From contig JAFEBU010000083.1 of the NCBI GenBank assembly GCA_018242505.1, forward strand, positions 117,424 through 181,423: DNA of 64,000 nucleotides, written 5' to 3'. The DNA is from Pseudomonadota bacterium. GTDB taxonomy: Bacteria; Pseudomonadota; Alphaproteobacteria; Reyranellales; Reyranellaceae. Below are positions 1 through 9,098 of the stretch, one piece after another (the first letter of the stretch is position 1; each line of letters begins with the position of its first letter). A model generated the notes under the pieces. The model saw only the letters and a list, made by a program, of their open reading frames with translations. It was not told where the DNA came from and ran no database searches. Both the position numbers and the translations under genes were made by a program.

Positions 1-145
1 GGACGGTGCAGGCGCCGCACTGGGCGATGCCGCAGCCATACTTGGTTCCGGTGAGACCAAGTGTGTCGCGCAACACCCAGAGAAGCGGCGTGCGCGGATC
101 GGCGTCGGCCGGCAAGGACTTTCCATTGACGTTCAGGACAGCCAT
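1..145 (-). CDS. Partial (2Fe-2S)-binding subunit of a molybdenum hydroxylase
   Basis: Only the first 48 residues lie in the window; the gene runs off the left edge. The ATG at 145 opens a protein with an N-terminal ferredoxin-like fold (MAVLNVNGKSL) followed by a YGCGIAQCGACTV stretch. The C-x4-C-x2-C spacing (Cys38, Cys43, Cys46) is the plant-type 2Fe-2S signature of CoxS/IorA small subunits of xanthine-oxidase-family enzymes. Such subunits pass electrons from the molybdenum cofactor subunit. The large subunit should lie beyond the edge and cannot be seen. It is read in the same direction as the dipeptidase gene upstream of it, with about 110 bases between. The family call is firm; the substrate is unknown. 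Confidence 0.85.
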   Translation of the reverse strand, partial: MAVLNVNGKSLPADADPRTPLLWVLRDTLGLTGTKYGCGIAQCGACTV

Positions 146-255
146 GGCTGGTCTCCCGTGAGGAGCGTTGTTCGGAAGCGGAACGACGCTAGCGCCTGGA
201 TACGGCTGTCGAAAGCCGCTTTGGCCTGCACATCTTCAAACCCGCGTGAGGGAGA

Positions 256-1590
256 TCAGGCGAGGCTTGCCGCGAACACGCGCTGGTAGTTGGCGCCCAA
301 AAGTTTCGCGGTTTCCTCCGCGTTGAACCGCTCCCGCAATGCCGCCGCGAGCTGCGGAAGATCGGCGTAGCTCGGCATCGTGCTGGCGCCGACCAGGCCG
401 AGCTGGTCCGTGCCGAGGCCGACATGATCGATGCCCGCGACATCGACCATCCTCGCAAAGCCCTCGGCATAGGACCGGTAAGTGCCGAAATAGGCCTTCA
501 CCGGCCAGACCCCGATCACGCCACCCGTTGCGGCGATGGCACGGGCATGGTCGGGCGTGATCCGGCGCGTCCACGGCACTGGCCGCTCGGTGAGCGACGT
601 GTGCGACAGCACGAGCGGCTTGGTCGTGACCGCGGCCGCCTTCTTCACCAACGCATAGGTGCCATGTGCCACATCGACGACGACACCGAGTTCGTTGCAG
701 CGGCGAATGACCTCGGCACCCGCCACAGTGAGACCGTCATGGATGGCCGGCTCGGTCTGGATATCGCCCAGTTCGTTCGGCCGATAGTGCGTGAGCTGCA
801 GGTGGCGGAGCTGCCATTTCTCGTAGGCTTCATCGACCCGGTCGGACATGCCATCGAGGAAATCGCCGCCTTCAGATGACACGATGATCGACGGCCGGTC
901 CGCGCGCGCGGTCGCAAGCGCCGCGGCATCGCGAATGATGACGAGCCCTTGTTCACGCACCAGCCGATGCAGGCGGGCAAAGGCAAGCTGTGTGTGGGCG
1001 TAGAGCTCTCCAGGCGCAGGATCGCGATAGGGCCGGATGCGACCCTCAATCCGGTGACTGGTGGGCGAATCGGAGACGACGGCGAGGCAGATCACGGCCA
1101 TCCCGCCCTCACGCATCGGTTCGGTAACGGGCGTGAACGGGTAGTTGCCGTTCTGGCTGTGGACGTAAAGGACCTGTCCGGCGTGGGAATGGAGATCGAT
1201 GGTGAGGCCGCTCACAGGTTCGGCTGCGGCAGGCAACGGCAGAGCAGCCATCGGAACGGATGCCAGCAGCGACCGACGGGTGATGCCGATCCGGCGTGCG
1301 CCACGAAGCTGGTAGCGCCAGCCGGCCGGATCGTCGCGCAGAACATGCCACGTGCCGCGAAGGCGCAGTGCCGCATCGCCGAACGCGATCTCCTCCCCGG
1401 CGAAGATCTCGACGACCGCCAACGGATTGGCAGGCAGACAGCCCGCGCAGCAATTGGGCTCGCCGGTCAGCAGGAAATAGTCGGCCGTCCGCACCGGCAG
1501 CGCCGTATTGGGCCAACCGTCGAGTTCTATCGTCCTGCCATCGGCGTTCTCGGCGCGCGGCGTTCCAAGATCCTGCCAGGAAAGCCGCAT
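256..1590 (-). CDS. Membrane-dipeptidase-family (M19) protein with an N-terminal extension
   Basis: This 444-residue protein has a peptidase M19 (renal dipeptidase type) domain from about residue 128 to the end. Likely zinc ligands are visible: DLHSHAG (132-138), the SSEGGD glutamate, DVAHG, VLSHTS and GLGTD. M19 enzymes hydrolyse dipeptides. Residues 1-100 form a separate small domain with a CCAGC cysteine cluster (47-51); it faintly recalls DUF3299-type metal-associated domains, which is uncertain. A twin-arginine-like segment, ITRRSLLASVPMAALPLPAA, sits internally at 103-122, directly before the peptidase domain. The start is the ATG at 1590: it lies 8 bases after the stop of the thioredoxin-like gene and is preceded by AAGGGG. 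No alternative ATG, GTG or TTG lies just before the RR motif. Fusion of an upstream gene to an exported dipeptidase is the simplest reading. Confidence 0.82.
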   Translation of the reverse strand: MRLSWQDLGTPRAENADGRTIELDGWPNTALPVRTADYFLLTGEPNCCAGCLPANPLAVVEIFAGEEIAFGDAALRLRGTWHVLRDDPAGWRYQLRGARRIGITRRSLLASVPMAALPLPAAAEPVSGLTIDLHSHAGQVLYVHSQNGNYPFTPVTEPMREGGMAVICLAVVSDSPTSHRIEGRIRPYRDPAPGELYAHTQLAFARLHRLVREQGLVIIRDAAALATARADRPSIIVSSEGGDFLDGMSDRVDEAYEKWQLRHLQLTHYRPNELGDIQTEPAIHDGLTVAGAEVIRRCNELGVVVDVAHGTYALVKKAAAVTTKPLVLSHTSLTERPVPWTRRITPDHARAIAATGGVIGVWPVKAYFGTYRSYAEGFARMVDVAGIDHVGLGTDQLGLVGASTMPSYADLPQLAAALRERFNAEETAKLLGANYQRVFAASLA

Positions 1591-1598
1591 CGGACCCC

Positions 1599-2657
1599 TT
1601 ACAGTTTGGGCGGCGGATAATACAGCCGATCGCCCAGCGCTTGCACGCGTTGCCAGAACGCCGGACCCGACGCCTTGCCGACCTCGTCGAGATCCGCCGC
1701 TTGGCGCCACATGCTCCAGGACTCCGGATGCAGCCGGCTTGCCTCGGCGAGTTGCCGATCTCCCTCGGCGGCACGGCCGTGCGTGCGCAACCAGACACCG
1801 AGGCGGAAGCGGGCATGCGCCTCGGCGATCTCCGGTGTCACTCTCGGCAAGGCCGCGCGCGCGGCATCGGCGGCAAGCGCGTGCCGGCCGGTATTCACCC
1901 AGGCCCGCACCGCGTCGAGATAGGCCTGACGTGCGGCGAGGCGCGCGGCCTGATCCTCGGGCGACATCGTGCGGGTCTTGAGATCCATGCGCCGGAAGTG
2001 ATCGGTCGATCCCGCCGTCTCGGGCGGACGTGCGATGCGGCCTTGCTCGTCGATCCAGATCGCCTGCGGCACGTTGACGAGGTTGTAGAGATCGCTCAGC
2101 CGATGGTCGACATCGATCAACTGCCAATAGCTCGACTTCGCCTGCTCGATCCAGGGCCGGGCATGCTCGCCGCCGCGGCTTTCCTCCGCCACGGCCACCA
2201 CCATGAAGCCCTTGTCCTTCAGTTCGTCGTAGAGGTGCTGCCACACGGGCAAGTCAAACCGGCACCCTCACCAACTGGCCCAGGTGGCGAGGAACACCTT
2301 CTTGCCGCGCAACGCCGACAGCGTGCGCGGGACACCGTCGATGTCGGGCAAGGTGAAGTCGGGCGCCTCGAGTCCTTCGAGTGCGGCATTGCGTTCGCTC
2401 GCCGGCCCACCCAAGGCCCAGACGTCGTGGGTATCGGTCGCGACCACCGGGCCACCGAGCTTGCTCCAGAAGGCGGCGAGGTCGACCTCGTTCCTGCCAA
2501 CGGCGGCGGCCGGCATCGGCACGCACACATCGGCACGGCACATACCCTCGGGTTTCAACGTCCAGCCGATGGCCCTTTCGGCATCGGTTGCGCTCACCCA
2601 GAGACCGTCACGGGCGGCAACTTCATGCTCGGCGGTGGAGGTCAGGATTTTTGTCAT
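1599..2657 (-). CDS. Thioredoxin-like redoxin, probable selenoprotein with in-frame TGA (Sec130)
   Basis: One frame runs from an ATG at 2657 (behind GGAGGTG) to TAA at 1599, interrupted only by TGA at 2268-2270, codon 130. Read through, it is a 352-residue AhpC/TSA- or TlpA-like redoxin. Residues 90-125 carry the fold entry (APDFTLPDIDG, then LRGKKVFLATWASW). The stop falls at the redox site, giving WASW-U-GCRFDLPVWQHLYDEL, followed by VVAVAEESRGG and the cis-proline region NVPQAIWID. The C-terminal 150 residues look TPR-like. Cysteine-containing relatives that I recall have C-G-C here, so TGA would replace the first, nucleophilic cysteine. An N-terminal C-x4-C pair (MCRADVCVP) may also be redox active. 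A SECIS-like hairpin follows the TGA. The alternative is a nonsense mutation or sequencing error, but the frame is otherwise clean. No sel genes are in the window. Confidence 0.75.
2238..2252 (-). promoter_or_regulatory. Candidate bacterial SECIS hairpin after the in-frame TGA
   Basis: On the coding (minus) strand, TTGCC at 2252-2248 pairs with GGCAG at 2242-2238 (four Watson-Crick pairs plus one T-G). The five-base loop is CGTGT. The loop starts 20 bases after the TGA and has G as its second base. This matches the published bacterial SECIS consensus: apical loop 16-37 bases downstream, short stem, G among the first two loop bases. A longer outer pairing between the bases just after TGA and GCACCTC near 2231-2237 is also possible. 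Such an element would recruit SelB-Sec-tRNA. It has been judged by eye only, not folded. Confidence 0.55.
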
Positions 2658-2766
2658 GATCACCTCCGTCGCCCCAGGCGTCGCCGAGGGGCCTTGCTTC
2701 GACAAGGAAGGCCTGCGGGCCGAAACGAGGCCGCTCCGCTCCGGGCCTCAATCGAGACGACGAAAC

Positions 2767-4398
2767 CTACTTCGGCACCGAGATCGACACTTCCTTCGAC
2801 GTAATGAACTCCAGCAGCGCCGGCACACCCTTTTTGGTCTGCTCGATGCCGCGCTGGATGGCGGGAACGATATCCTCGGGCTTGGTCACGCGCTCGCCGT
2901 AGCCGCCGAAGGCACGTGCCATGGCCGCGTAGTCGCCGGAGATGTCGGTCGAGCGGAATTTCTCGGTCGAGACCTGCATGATGTGGAGCTCGATCGCCAT
3001 CGAGAAGTTGTTGAGCAGGATCGAGAGGATCGGGATCCGCTCACGCACCGCCGTCTCGAAATCCATGCCGGTGAAGCCGATGGCGGCATCGCCCCAGACG
3101 TTGATACAGAGCTTGTCCGGACAGGCGAGCTTGGCGCCCATGGCGAGCCCCAGCCCGTAGCCCAGCTGGGTGGTCTTGCCCCAGCCGATATAGGTGTGCG
3201 GCGCCGTGGTCTTCCAGAACGGCGAGAGCTGGTCGCGCGGACTGCCGGCATCGTGGGTGATGATGGTGTTGGCGACATCCACCGTGTGCTGCAGGTCCCA
3301 GAGGACGCGGTAAGGATTGAGCGGCGCATCGCCGCTCTTGAGCCTGGGCAGCCACTCCTTCAGCCACTCGCCTTCGATCTGCTTGATCTCGGCCGCAACG
3401 GCCGCGGCGTCGCGCTTGGTGGCGCCGGCCGCCTTGCAGGCGGCAAGCAGGGCGGCAAGCGTCAGCTTCGCATCTCCGACCAACCCGTATTTGATCTTCA
3501 CGTCCTTGTTGAGGTGCGCGGGATCGAGCGTGGCGTGGATGATGGTCTTGCCCGGCGGCATCGAGATGCCGAAGTTGGTCTCGGTAAAGGAGCAACCGAT
3601 GCCCAGGATCACGTCAGAGCGATCGAGGAAGCTTCGCACGGCTTTCGGATAAGCGCGGCCTCCCGAGCCCAGCGCCAGCGGATGGGTCTCGTCGAAGCTG
3701 CTCTTGCCTTCGAGGCTGGTGCAGACGGGGATCGCCAGCAGCTCGGCCAGCTCCTTCAATTCGGCGTAGGCCTCGGCCCAATGCACGCCCTGCCCGGCAT
3801 AGATCACCGGACGCTTGGCCGCCATCAGCACTTGTGCCGCCTGCTTCACCGCCGCCGGATCCGGGCCGTATTTCGTGACGACGACCGGCTCGTAGGACAG
3901 CGGATCGGGCGCTTCCTCTGCATGGACGTCGGCCGGCAGCTCGACGACCACCGGCGAGCCGCGACCGTTGCGCAGCAGGCTGAAGGCGCGGCGCATGACG
4001 TTGGCCACTTCCTTGCCCGACGTCACCGGCTCGCAGTGCTTGGCGACGTACGCCATGGCGAGCGTCGAATTGAAGTTCGGCGGCACGTGGGCGATACGGC
4101 GCGGATAGCCTTGCGGGATCACCAGGAGCGGGATCGATTCGCCGAAGGCCTGCGCCACACCGCCATAGGCGTTCTCAGAGCCCGGGCCGTGCTGCATGCA
4201 GAACACGCCCATCCTGCGACCCTTGCTGAGGCGCGACATGGCGTCGGCCATATGCAGCCCGATGCGCTCCTGGCGCACGATGATCGGGCGGATGTCGACG
4301 GCCGCACAGGCCTCGATCAGATGATTGACCGGATAGGCAAAGAGAAATTCGACGCCCTCCTTCTTGAGGATGTCGGCGATCGCCGGTCCGGTTTTCAT
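2767..4398 (-). CDS. Thiamine-pyrophosphate-dependent enzyme, acetolactate synthase-like
   Basis: This 543-residue protein has the three-domain layout of the IlvB/benzoylformate decarboxylase family. The N-terminal PYR domain carries the cofactor-activating glutamate in VRQERIGLHMADA (Glu44). The middle domain holds AKRPVIYAGQGVHWA. The C-terminal PP domain has GDAAIGFTGMDFETA followed by LLNNFSM, the GD...NN thiamine-diphosphate/Mg motif. Family members decarboxylate or ligate 2-keto acids. No small regulatory subunit lies nearby, so a true valine/isoleucine acetolactate synthase role is unlikely, and the substrate is unknown. It lies 109 bases upstream of the probable selenoprotein on the same strand. 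The ATG start at 4398 is preceded by AGGAGGATTCC, a strong ribosome site. Confidence 0.88.
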   Translation of the reverse strand: MKTGPAIADILKKEGVEFLFAYPVNHLIEACAAVDIRPIIVRQERIGLHMADAMSRLSKGRRMGVFCMQHGPGSENAYGGVAQAFGESIPLLVIPQGYPRRIAHVPPNFNSTLAMAYVAKHCEPVTSGKEVANVMRRAFSLLRNGRGSPVVVELPADVHAEEAPDPLSYEPVVVTKYGPDPAAVKQAAQVLMAAKRPVIYAGQGVHWAEAYAELKELAELLAIPVCTSLEGKSSFDETHPLALGSGGRAYPKAVRSFLDRSDVILGIGCSFTETNFGISMPPGKTIIHATLDPAHLNKDVKIKYGLVGDAKLTLAALLAACKAAGATKRDAAAVAAEIKQIEGEWLKEWLPRLKSGDAPLNPYRVLWDLQHTVDVANTIITHDAGSPRDQLSPFWKTTAPHTYIGWGKTTQLGYGLGLAMGAKLACPDKLCINVWGDAAIGFTGMDFETAVRERIPILSILLNNFSMAIELHIMQVSTEKFRSTDISGDYAAMARAFGGYGERVTKPEDIVPAIQRGIEQTKKGVPALLEFITSKEVSISVPK

Positions 4399-4425
4399 CT
4401 TGGAATCCTCCTCTAACGAATTCCA

Positions 4426-4509
4426 CTCCCCCGCCGGGGAAGAGGCTGGGAGAGGGGGTGCACGGGCTTTCGACGCCCCCTCTCCCAGCCTCTCCCTCTG
4501 ACAGGGGAG
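4426..4509. repeat. 84-bp intergenic inverted-repeat element
   Basis: The gap between the VWA gene and the TPP-enzyme gene is almost wholly palindromic. A perfect 17-bp stem is formed by 4442-4458 and 4476-4492 around a 17-base loop. Outer arms CTCCCC (4426-4431) and GGGGAG (4504-4509) close the structure. It has the look of a dispersed CT/AG-rich intergenic repeat (REP- or MITE-like). No T-run follows on the minus strand, so a simple terminator is less likely. Copy number elsewhere cannot be seen. Confidence 0.7.
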
Positions 4510-4522
4510 AGGAGAGTTTGAA

Positions 4523-5704
4523 CTACTTGTTCAGTTCCCTCATCGCGCTGTCGAGGCCGCCCAAAGTGAGCGGAAACATGCGACTGGACGTAAGCTGTTG
4601 CAGAAGCTGGATCGAGGGTGTGTAGCTCCAATGCCGCTCGGGCACCGGATTGAGCCACACCATGCTGCGATAGGTATCGGCCATACGCTGCATCCAGACC
4701 TGGCCTGCCTCCTCGTTCCAGTGCTCGACCGAGCCGCCGGGATAGGCGATCTCGTACGGGCTCATCGACGCGTCGCCGACGAAGATCACCTTGTAGTCGG
4801 GCGGATAGGTGTGCAGGAGCTGCGCCGTCGAGAAAGTGTCGACGTGGCGGCGGCGATTGTCCTTCCACAGCTTCTCGTAGAGACAGTTATGGAAATAGAA
4901 GAACTCGAGATGCTTGAACTCCGTGCGCGCCGCCGAGAAGAGTTCCTCGCAGACGCGAATGTGCGCATCCATCGAGCCGCCAATATCGAACAGCAGCAGG
5001 AGCTTCACCTTGTTGCGCCGCTCGGGGATCATCTTGATGTCGAGGTAGCCCGCGTTGCGCGCCGTCGAGCGGATCGTGTCGGGCATGTCGAGTTCGACCT
5101 CGGCGCCCTCGCGCGCGAACTTGCGCAGCCGGCGCAGCGCGATCTTGATGTTGCGCGTGCCGATCTCGACCGTGTCGTCGAGGTTCTTGTACTCCCGCTT
5201 GTCCCAGACCTTGACGGCGCGGCCCTCGCGGTTCTTGTCCTGGCCGATGCGCACGCCCTCGGGGTTGTAGCCGTAGGCGCCGAACGGCGAAGTGCCGGCC
5301 GTGCCGATCCACTTGCTGCCGCCCTGGTGGCGCTTCTGCTGCTCCTCGAGACGCTTCTTCAGCGTCTCCATCAGCTTCTCCCAACCGCCCAGCGCCTCGA
5401 TCTGCTTCTTCTCCTCCTCGGTCAGAAGCTTCTCGGCGAGCTTGCGCAGCCACTCCTCGGGAATCTCGGCCGTCGTCCCCTCGCCCGCCGGCGCCTCCAG
5501 CCCCTTGAAGATGTGGCCGAACACACGGTCGAACTTGTCGAGGTTGCGCTCGTCCTTCACCAGCACCGAGCGCGACAGGTAGTAGAAATCGTCGACGCTG
5601 TAGTCGGCGACGCCTTTGTCCATCGCCTCCATCAGCGCCAGGTACTCCTTGATGGAGACCGGCACCTTGGCCTGGCGCAATTCGAGGAAGAAGTTCACGA
5701 ACAT
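4523..5704 (-). CDS. VWA domain protein, CoxE-like partner of MoxR ATPase
   Basis: This 393-residue cytoplasmic protein has no signal peptide. An N-terminal helical region (1-130, rich in Glu/Lys) is followed by a von Willebrand A-type domain with the MIDAS motif DIGGS at 240-244 in KLLLLFDIGGSMDAHIR. A later FVGDASMSPYE loop and WLNPVPERHW are conserved in CoxE-type proteins. These proteins act with MoxR-family AAA ATPases as metal-cofactor insertion or protein-remodelling chaperones. The MoxR gene lies 56 bases upstream in the same direction, forming the expected two-gene unit. The target is unknown; the molybdenum-hydroxylase fragment at the left edge is a possible but unproven client. Confidence 0.88.
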   Translation of the reverse strand: MFVNFFLELRQAKVPVSIKEYLALMEAMDKGVADYSVDDFYYLSRSVLVKDERNLDKFDRVFGHIFKGLEAPAGEGTTAEIPEEWLRKLAEKLLTEEEKKQIEALGGWEKLMETLKKRLEEQQKRHQGGSKWIGTAGTSPFGAYGYNPEGVRIGQDKNREGRAVKVWDKREYKNLDDTVEIGTRNIKIALRRLRKFAREGAEVELDMPDTIRSTARNAGYLDIKMIPERRNKVKLLLLFDIGGSMDAHIRVCEELFSAARTEFKHLEFFYFHNCLYEKLWKDNRRRHVDTFSTAQLLHTYPPDYKVIFVGDASMSPYEIAYPGGSVEHWNEEAGQVWMQRMADTYRSMVWLNPVPERHWSYTPSIQLLQQLTSSRMFPLTLGGLDSAMRELNK

Positions 5705-5760
5705 GACGGTGTCCTCAGACTTCCCTCCCCTCCCCGCTCGGGGGAAAGGAATGCGAAACG

Positions 5761-6609
<849 letters not shown>

Positions 6610-6702
6610 GGTGCAAAATCCAAGTTTCGTTCGGGTGCCGGGCCACCCTAGAGGCCACCCCAATCGCCAGCAAGGCCATGGGCTGATGCCAGCCCTACGA
6701 AT

Positions 6703-7425
6703 TCAGCTACCGACCCGGATGATGAAATAAACCACCGCCGCACAGGCAATCAGGATGGAAAGGGCGAGCTTCGCCGGGGCGAAAGCGAGCTTGGGGGCCG
6801 CCTTGCCGGGCTCGACGACATCATCGATCGGTTTGCGGCCGGTAAACATCGCACCGATCAGGTTCTGGCGCTTCCAGAGAAGATAGACCGAGACCGCCAG
6901 CACATGCAGCCCGACCAGCACCAGCAACACGTCGACCCAGAAGTGATGGAGGGCCGTCGCTCTGTCGACCCACTTGTCGGCGATCAGATGGGCGAGCGGC
7001 CCGCTCACCAGGCCCAGATCCGTGTCCGCAGCGAAGAGGCCGGCCACGACCTGCAGCAGCACGCTGAAGATCAGGATCACCACCATCGCTCCACCCGCTG
7101 GATTGTGCCCAGCCTCGCGCGGACGACCGGAGCCCAGCAGGTCGGCAAGATGGGCAAAGACAGCCGCGGGACCTTTGACGAAATCGACGAAGCGGGCTGT
7201 CGTGCTGCCGACAACGCCCCAACAGATGCGGAACAGCAGCAAGGTCAGGATCGCGTAGCCCGACCAGAAGTGGAACTTCATCCAGTCGCCCCCGGCCCGA
7301 CCCGTGAAGTAGGAAACGACCAGCAGGGCGACGAGGGCCCAATGGAACAGGCGGACCGGCGCGTCCCAGACAAGGATACGCAGCGGCCTGTCATCCTGAG
7401 GTTCTCTGTCGAGCCCTTTCTTCAT
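6703..7425 (-). CDS. Cytochrome b561-family membrane protein
   Basis: This 240-residue integral membrane protein has four or five hydrophobic segments. The first (HWALVALLVVSYFTG) begins at the LFHW haem-ligand region, followed by KFHFWSGYAILTLLLFRICWGVVG, then GGAMVVILIFSVLLQVVAGLFA and ALHHFWVDVLLVLVGLHVLAV. Paired histidines in helices 1, 2 and 4 fit a two-haem b-type cytochrome of the Ni/Fe-hydrogenase cytochrome b/b561 superfamily. A final C-terminal hydrophobic helix is present. It is transcribed divergently from the cytochrome c' gene, about 145 bases between coding ends. Such b/c pairs often act together in quinone-linked electron transfer, with the cytochrome c in the periplasm. Confidence 0.9.
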   Translation of the reverse strand: MKKGLDREPQDDRPLRILVWDAPVRLFHWALVALLVVSYFTGRAGGDWMKFHFWSGYAILTLLLFRICWGVVGSTTARFVDFVKGPAAVFAHLADLLGSGRPREAGHNPAGGAMVVILIFSVLLQVVAGLFAADTDLGLVSGPLAHLIADKWVDRATALHHFWVDVLLVLVGLHVLAVSVYLLWKRQNLIGAMFTGRKPIDDVVEPGKAAPKLAFAPAKLALSILIACAAVVYFIIRVGS

Positions 7426-7570
7426 TCTCCCACTCCGTTTTCAAGATGGAGTACACGCAGTCGTGAGCAATTATTCCGCTTACTGTTGTTCGAAATCGGA
7501 CGGAACTTTGCAACAAATGGCTGCCCGAGCCGTATCGACCATCGGGCAATTGAACCAGCAGGGGATGGCA

Positions 7571-8029
7571 ATGAGGAAGAAGGCACTAATTGCGGTGGTT
7601 GTTGCAGCGCTGGCCTCGGGTGCCATGGTGGCTGACATGACGATGGCGCTGGCGCAGACCGATATCGTCAAGGAACGTCAGGAAAATCGCAAGCAGACCG
7701 GCGCCGCGATGCGCGCGATCAAAGGTGTGATCGATTCGAAAGGGGATCCCAAGATCGTGGTGCAGCAGGCCGCGAAAATGAAGGAACTGGAAGCGGCGTT
7801 CGTGAAGATGTTCCCGCCGGGCTCGGACAAGAACACCAAGGCGCTGCCCACGGTGTGGAGCGACTCGGCAGGCTTCCAGGCCGCCAGCAAGGAAGCCGAT
7901 GCAGCGTACGACAAGCTCGCGGTGGCAGGCGGTTCCGGCAACTTCGCCGAGATCACGGCCGCCTTCCAGGCGACCGGCAAGGCATGTGGCGCCTGCCATC
8001 AGAAATTTCGCGCCAAGGAGAACAACTAG
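7571..8029 (+). CDS. Periplasmic cytochrome c' / c556-type protein
   Basis: This 152-residue protein has a signal peptide (MRKKALIAVVVAALASG...ALA, cleavage near residue 28). The mature part is a four-helix-bundle c'-type cytochrome with the haem-binding CGACH at 139-143 close to the C-terminus, exactly where the family places it. The start at 7571 is preferred over the ATG at 7565 because AGGGG lies six bases before it. Cytochromes c' bind NO or CO, while c556-type relatives transfer electrons. The divergent b561-like gene is the likely electron partner. A strong hairpin follows at 8087. Confidence 0.92.
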   Translation: MRKKALIAVVVAALASGAMVADMTMALAQTDIVKERQENRKQTGAAMRAIKGVIDSKGDPKIVVQQAAKMKELEAAFVKMFPPGSDKNTKALPTVWSDSAGFQAASKEADAAYDKLAVAGGSGNFAEITAAFQATGKACGACHQKFRAKENN

Positions 8030-8086
8030 CCGCGAGCGCGCCTGAGACGACATCCGTCGCCCATCGCTCTTCCGACGGGAAAGGAA

Positions 8087-8115
8087 AGGCCGGTCGCTTG
8101 GGGAACGACCGGCCT
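8087..8115. repeat. 29-base hairpin, copy 1 of an identical pair
   Basis: A perfect 10-bp stem (AGGCCGGTCG, 8087-8096, with CGACCGGCCT, 8106-8115) encloses the nine-base loop CTTGGGGAA. It lies between the convergent cytochrome c' and tetR genes, so it could end transcription from either side, although it lacks a long T-run. The identical 29 bases, loop included, recur at 9099-9127. Confidence 0.85.
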
Positions 8116-8194
8116 CCTGTGGGCCCGTGACTGGGATGGGTGGTGACGCGACGAAGCGCCGGTGGGAAGGAAGGCGCTCCGTCCTGGTGGCCGG

Positions 8195-8845
8195 TCAGGC
8201 CACCGCCACGGGCTGTGCGGGAAACGAAAGAGCCTGCAGGACGATTGCCTCGGCAGTGAAGCGCCACGTGCGCGAAGCGTGGACCGGCGACAGCCGAAGC
8301 TGCTCACGCATGTTCATCCAGCTATCGAGGCCGAAGGCGACATCGAGCGAATCGAGCACAAGGTCGTGGGCAGCCGGGTCGAGGTTGCCAAGTTCGGTCG
8401 CGAACCAGGCGGCGAGGCGCTCGCGCAGGAGCTTGCGCAACTGGGCCACTCCCAGGCCGACCGCCGGGGCGACACTGCGTACACGTTCGGCGAAATGCCA
8501 CACCGGCAGCCATTCCTCGAACAAGGCCGAGCGATCGGACACCAGAAGCTCGATGCGGCTGGACAGCGGCGCGGCAACATCGACCGGGTGATGGGCCTCG
8601 AAGGCACGGCTGACCGCGAGGTCGAAGGCGGCGGCGTAGAGATCCGCAAGACTGGCAAAATGCTGGAACAGCGCACGGCTCGACACGCCGGCGATGGTCG
8701 CAATAGCAGCGGATGTCGGTTCTACGTCGCCGGCCTGGATCAGGTCGAGCGTCGCCTGGATCAGGGACTGCCGGGTGCGCAGCCCACGAACGATGCGGCC
8801 GTCCTGCGACCGCGACACGTCAATCGGGAAACCAACAATTTTCAT
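8195..8845 (-). CDS. TetR/AcrR-family transcriptional regulator
   Basis: This 216-residue protein has an N-terminal TetR helix-turn-helix: TSAAIATIAGVSSRALFQHFASLADLYAAAF. An all-helical ligand/dimer domain follows. The ATG at 8845 sits inside the perfect palindrome TTTCATATGAAA (8840-8851), a possible self-operator. There is no strong Shine-Dalgarno. The C-terminal DSWMNMREQLRLSP...WRF region matches the second TetR of this window (43059-43685, ESWIVLRERLGLTA...WRF), so the two are paralogues. The upstream 850 bases carry no gene, and no obvious neighbouring target exists besides itself. Ligand unknown. Confidence 0.88.
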   Translation of the reverse strand: MKIVGFPIDVSRSQDGRIVRGLRTRQSLIQATLDLIQAGDVEPTSAAIATIAGVSSRALFQHFASLADLYAAAFDLAVSRAFEAHHPVDVAAPLSSRIELLVSDRSALFEEWLPVWHFAERVRSVAPAVGLGVAQLRKLLRERLAAWFATELGNLDPAAHDLVLDSLDVAFGLDSWMNMREQLRLSPVHASRTWRFTAEAIVLQALSFPAQPVAVA

Positions 8846-8910
8846 ATGAAACCAATAAAATAAGTATTTCTCTAATGGCGAAACTTTAACACGGAGGACG
8901 GCGCTCGTAA

Positions 8911-8929
8911 CTTGCAAAAATGCATATCT
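8911..8929 (+). repeat. 19-base motif, copy 1
   Basis: CTTGCAAAAATGCATATCT occurs here and again, identically, at 9357-9375. Its core TGCAAAAATGCA is a short inverted repeat (TGCA arms), and the larger core TGCAAAAATGCATA recurs at 13912-13925 before the xre gene. It lies 66-84 bases upstream of the tetR start. It could be a protein binding site. Confidence 0.6.
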
Positions 8930-9098
8930 CGGAGAATTGAACGCCTGATTTTACTGCATCATTTTTTTCGAGATAGACACTTTTGGGGTATCTCACGCCG
9001 TCGATAGACGGGAAAAACGCAAGCGGCATAAGGACGTTCCGGTGATTTCTGTCACCATCCGCCGGTAGCCTGTGCATCTTCAAGTGTAAAAATACGAA

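Noticed and set aside
256..2244. A single 662-residue frame
   Set aside because: The part beyond 1590 overlaps the thioredoxin-like gene in another frame and has no family similarity. The ATG at 1590 with AAGGGG is the real start.
2378..4416. Long plus-strand frames opposite real genes
   Set aside because: They arise from high GC at codon position three of minus-strand genes and show no family features.
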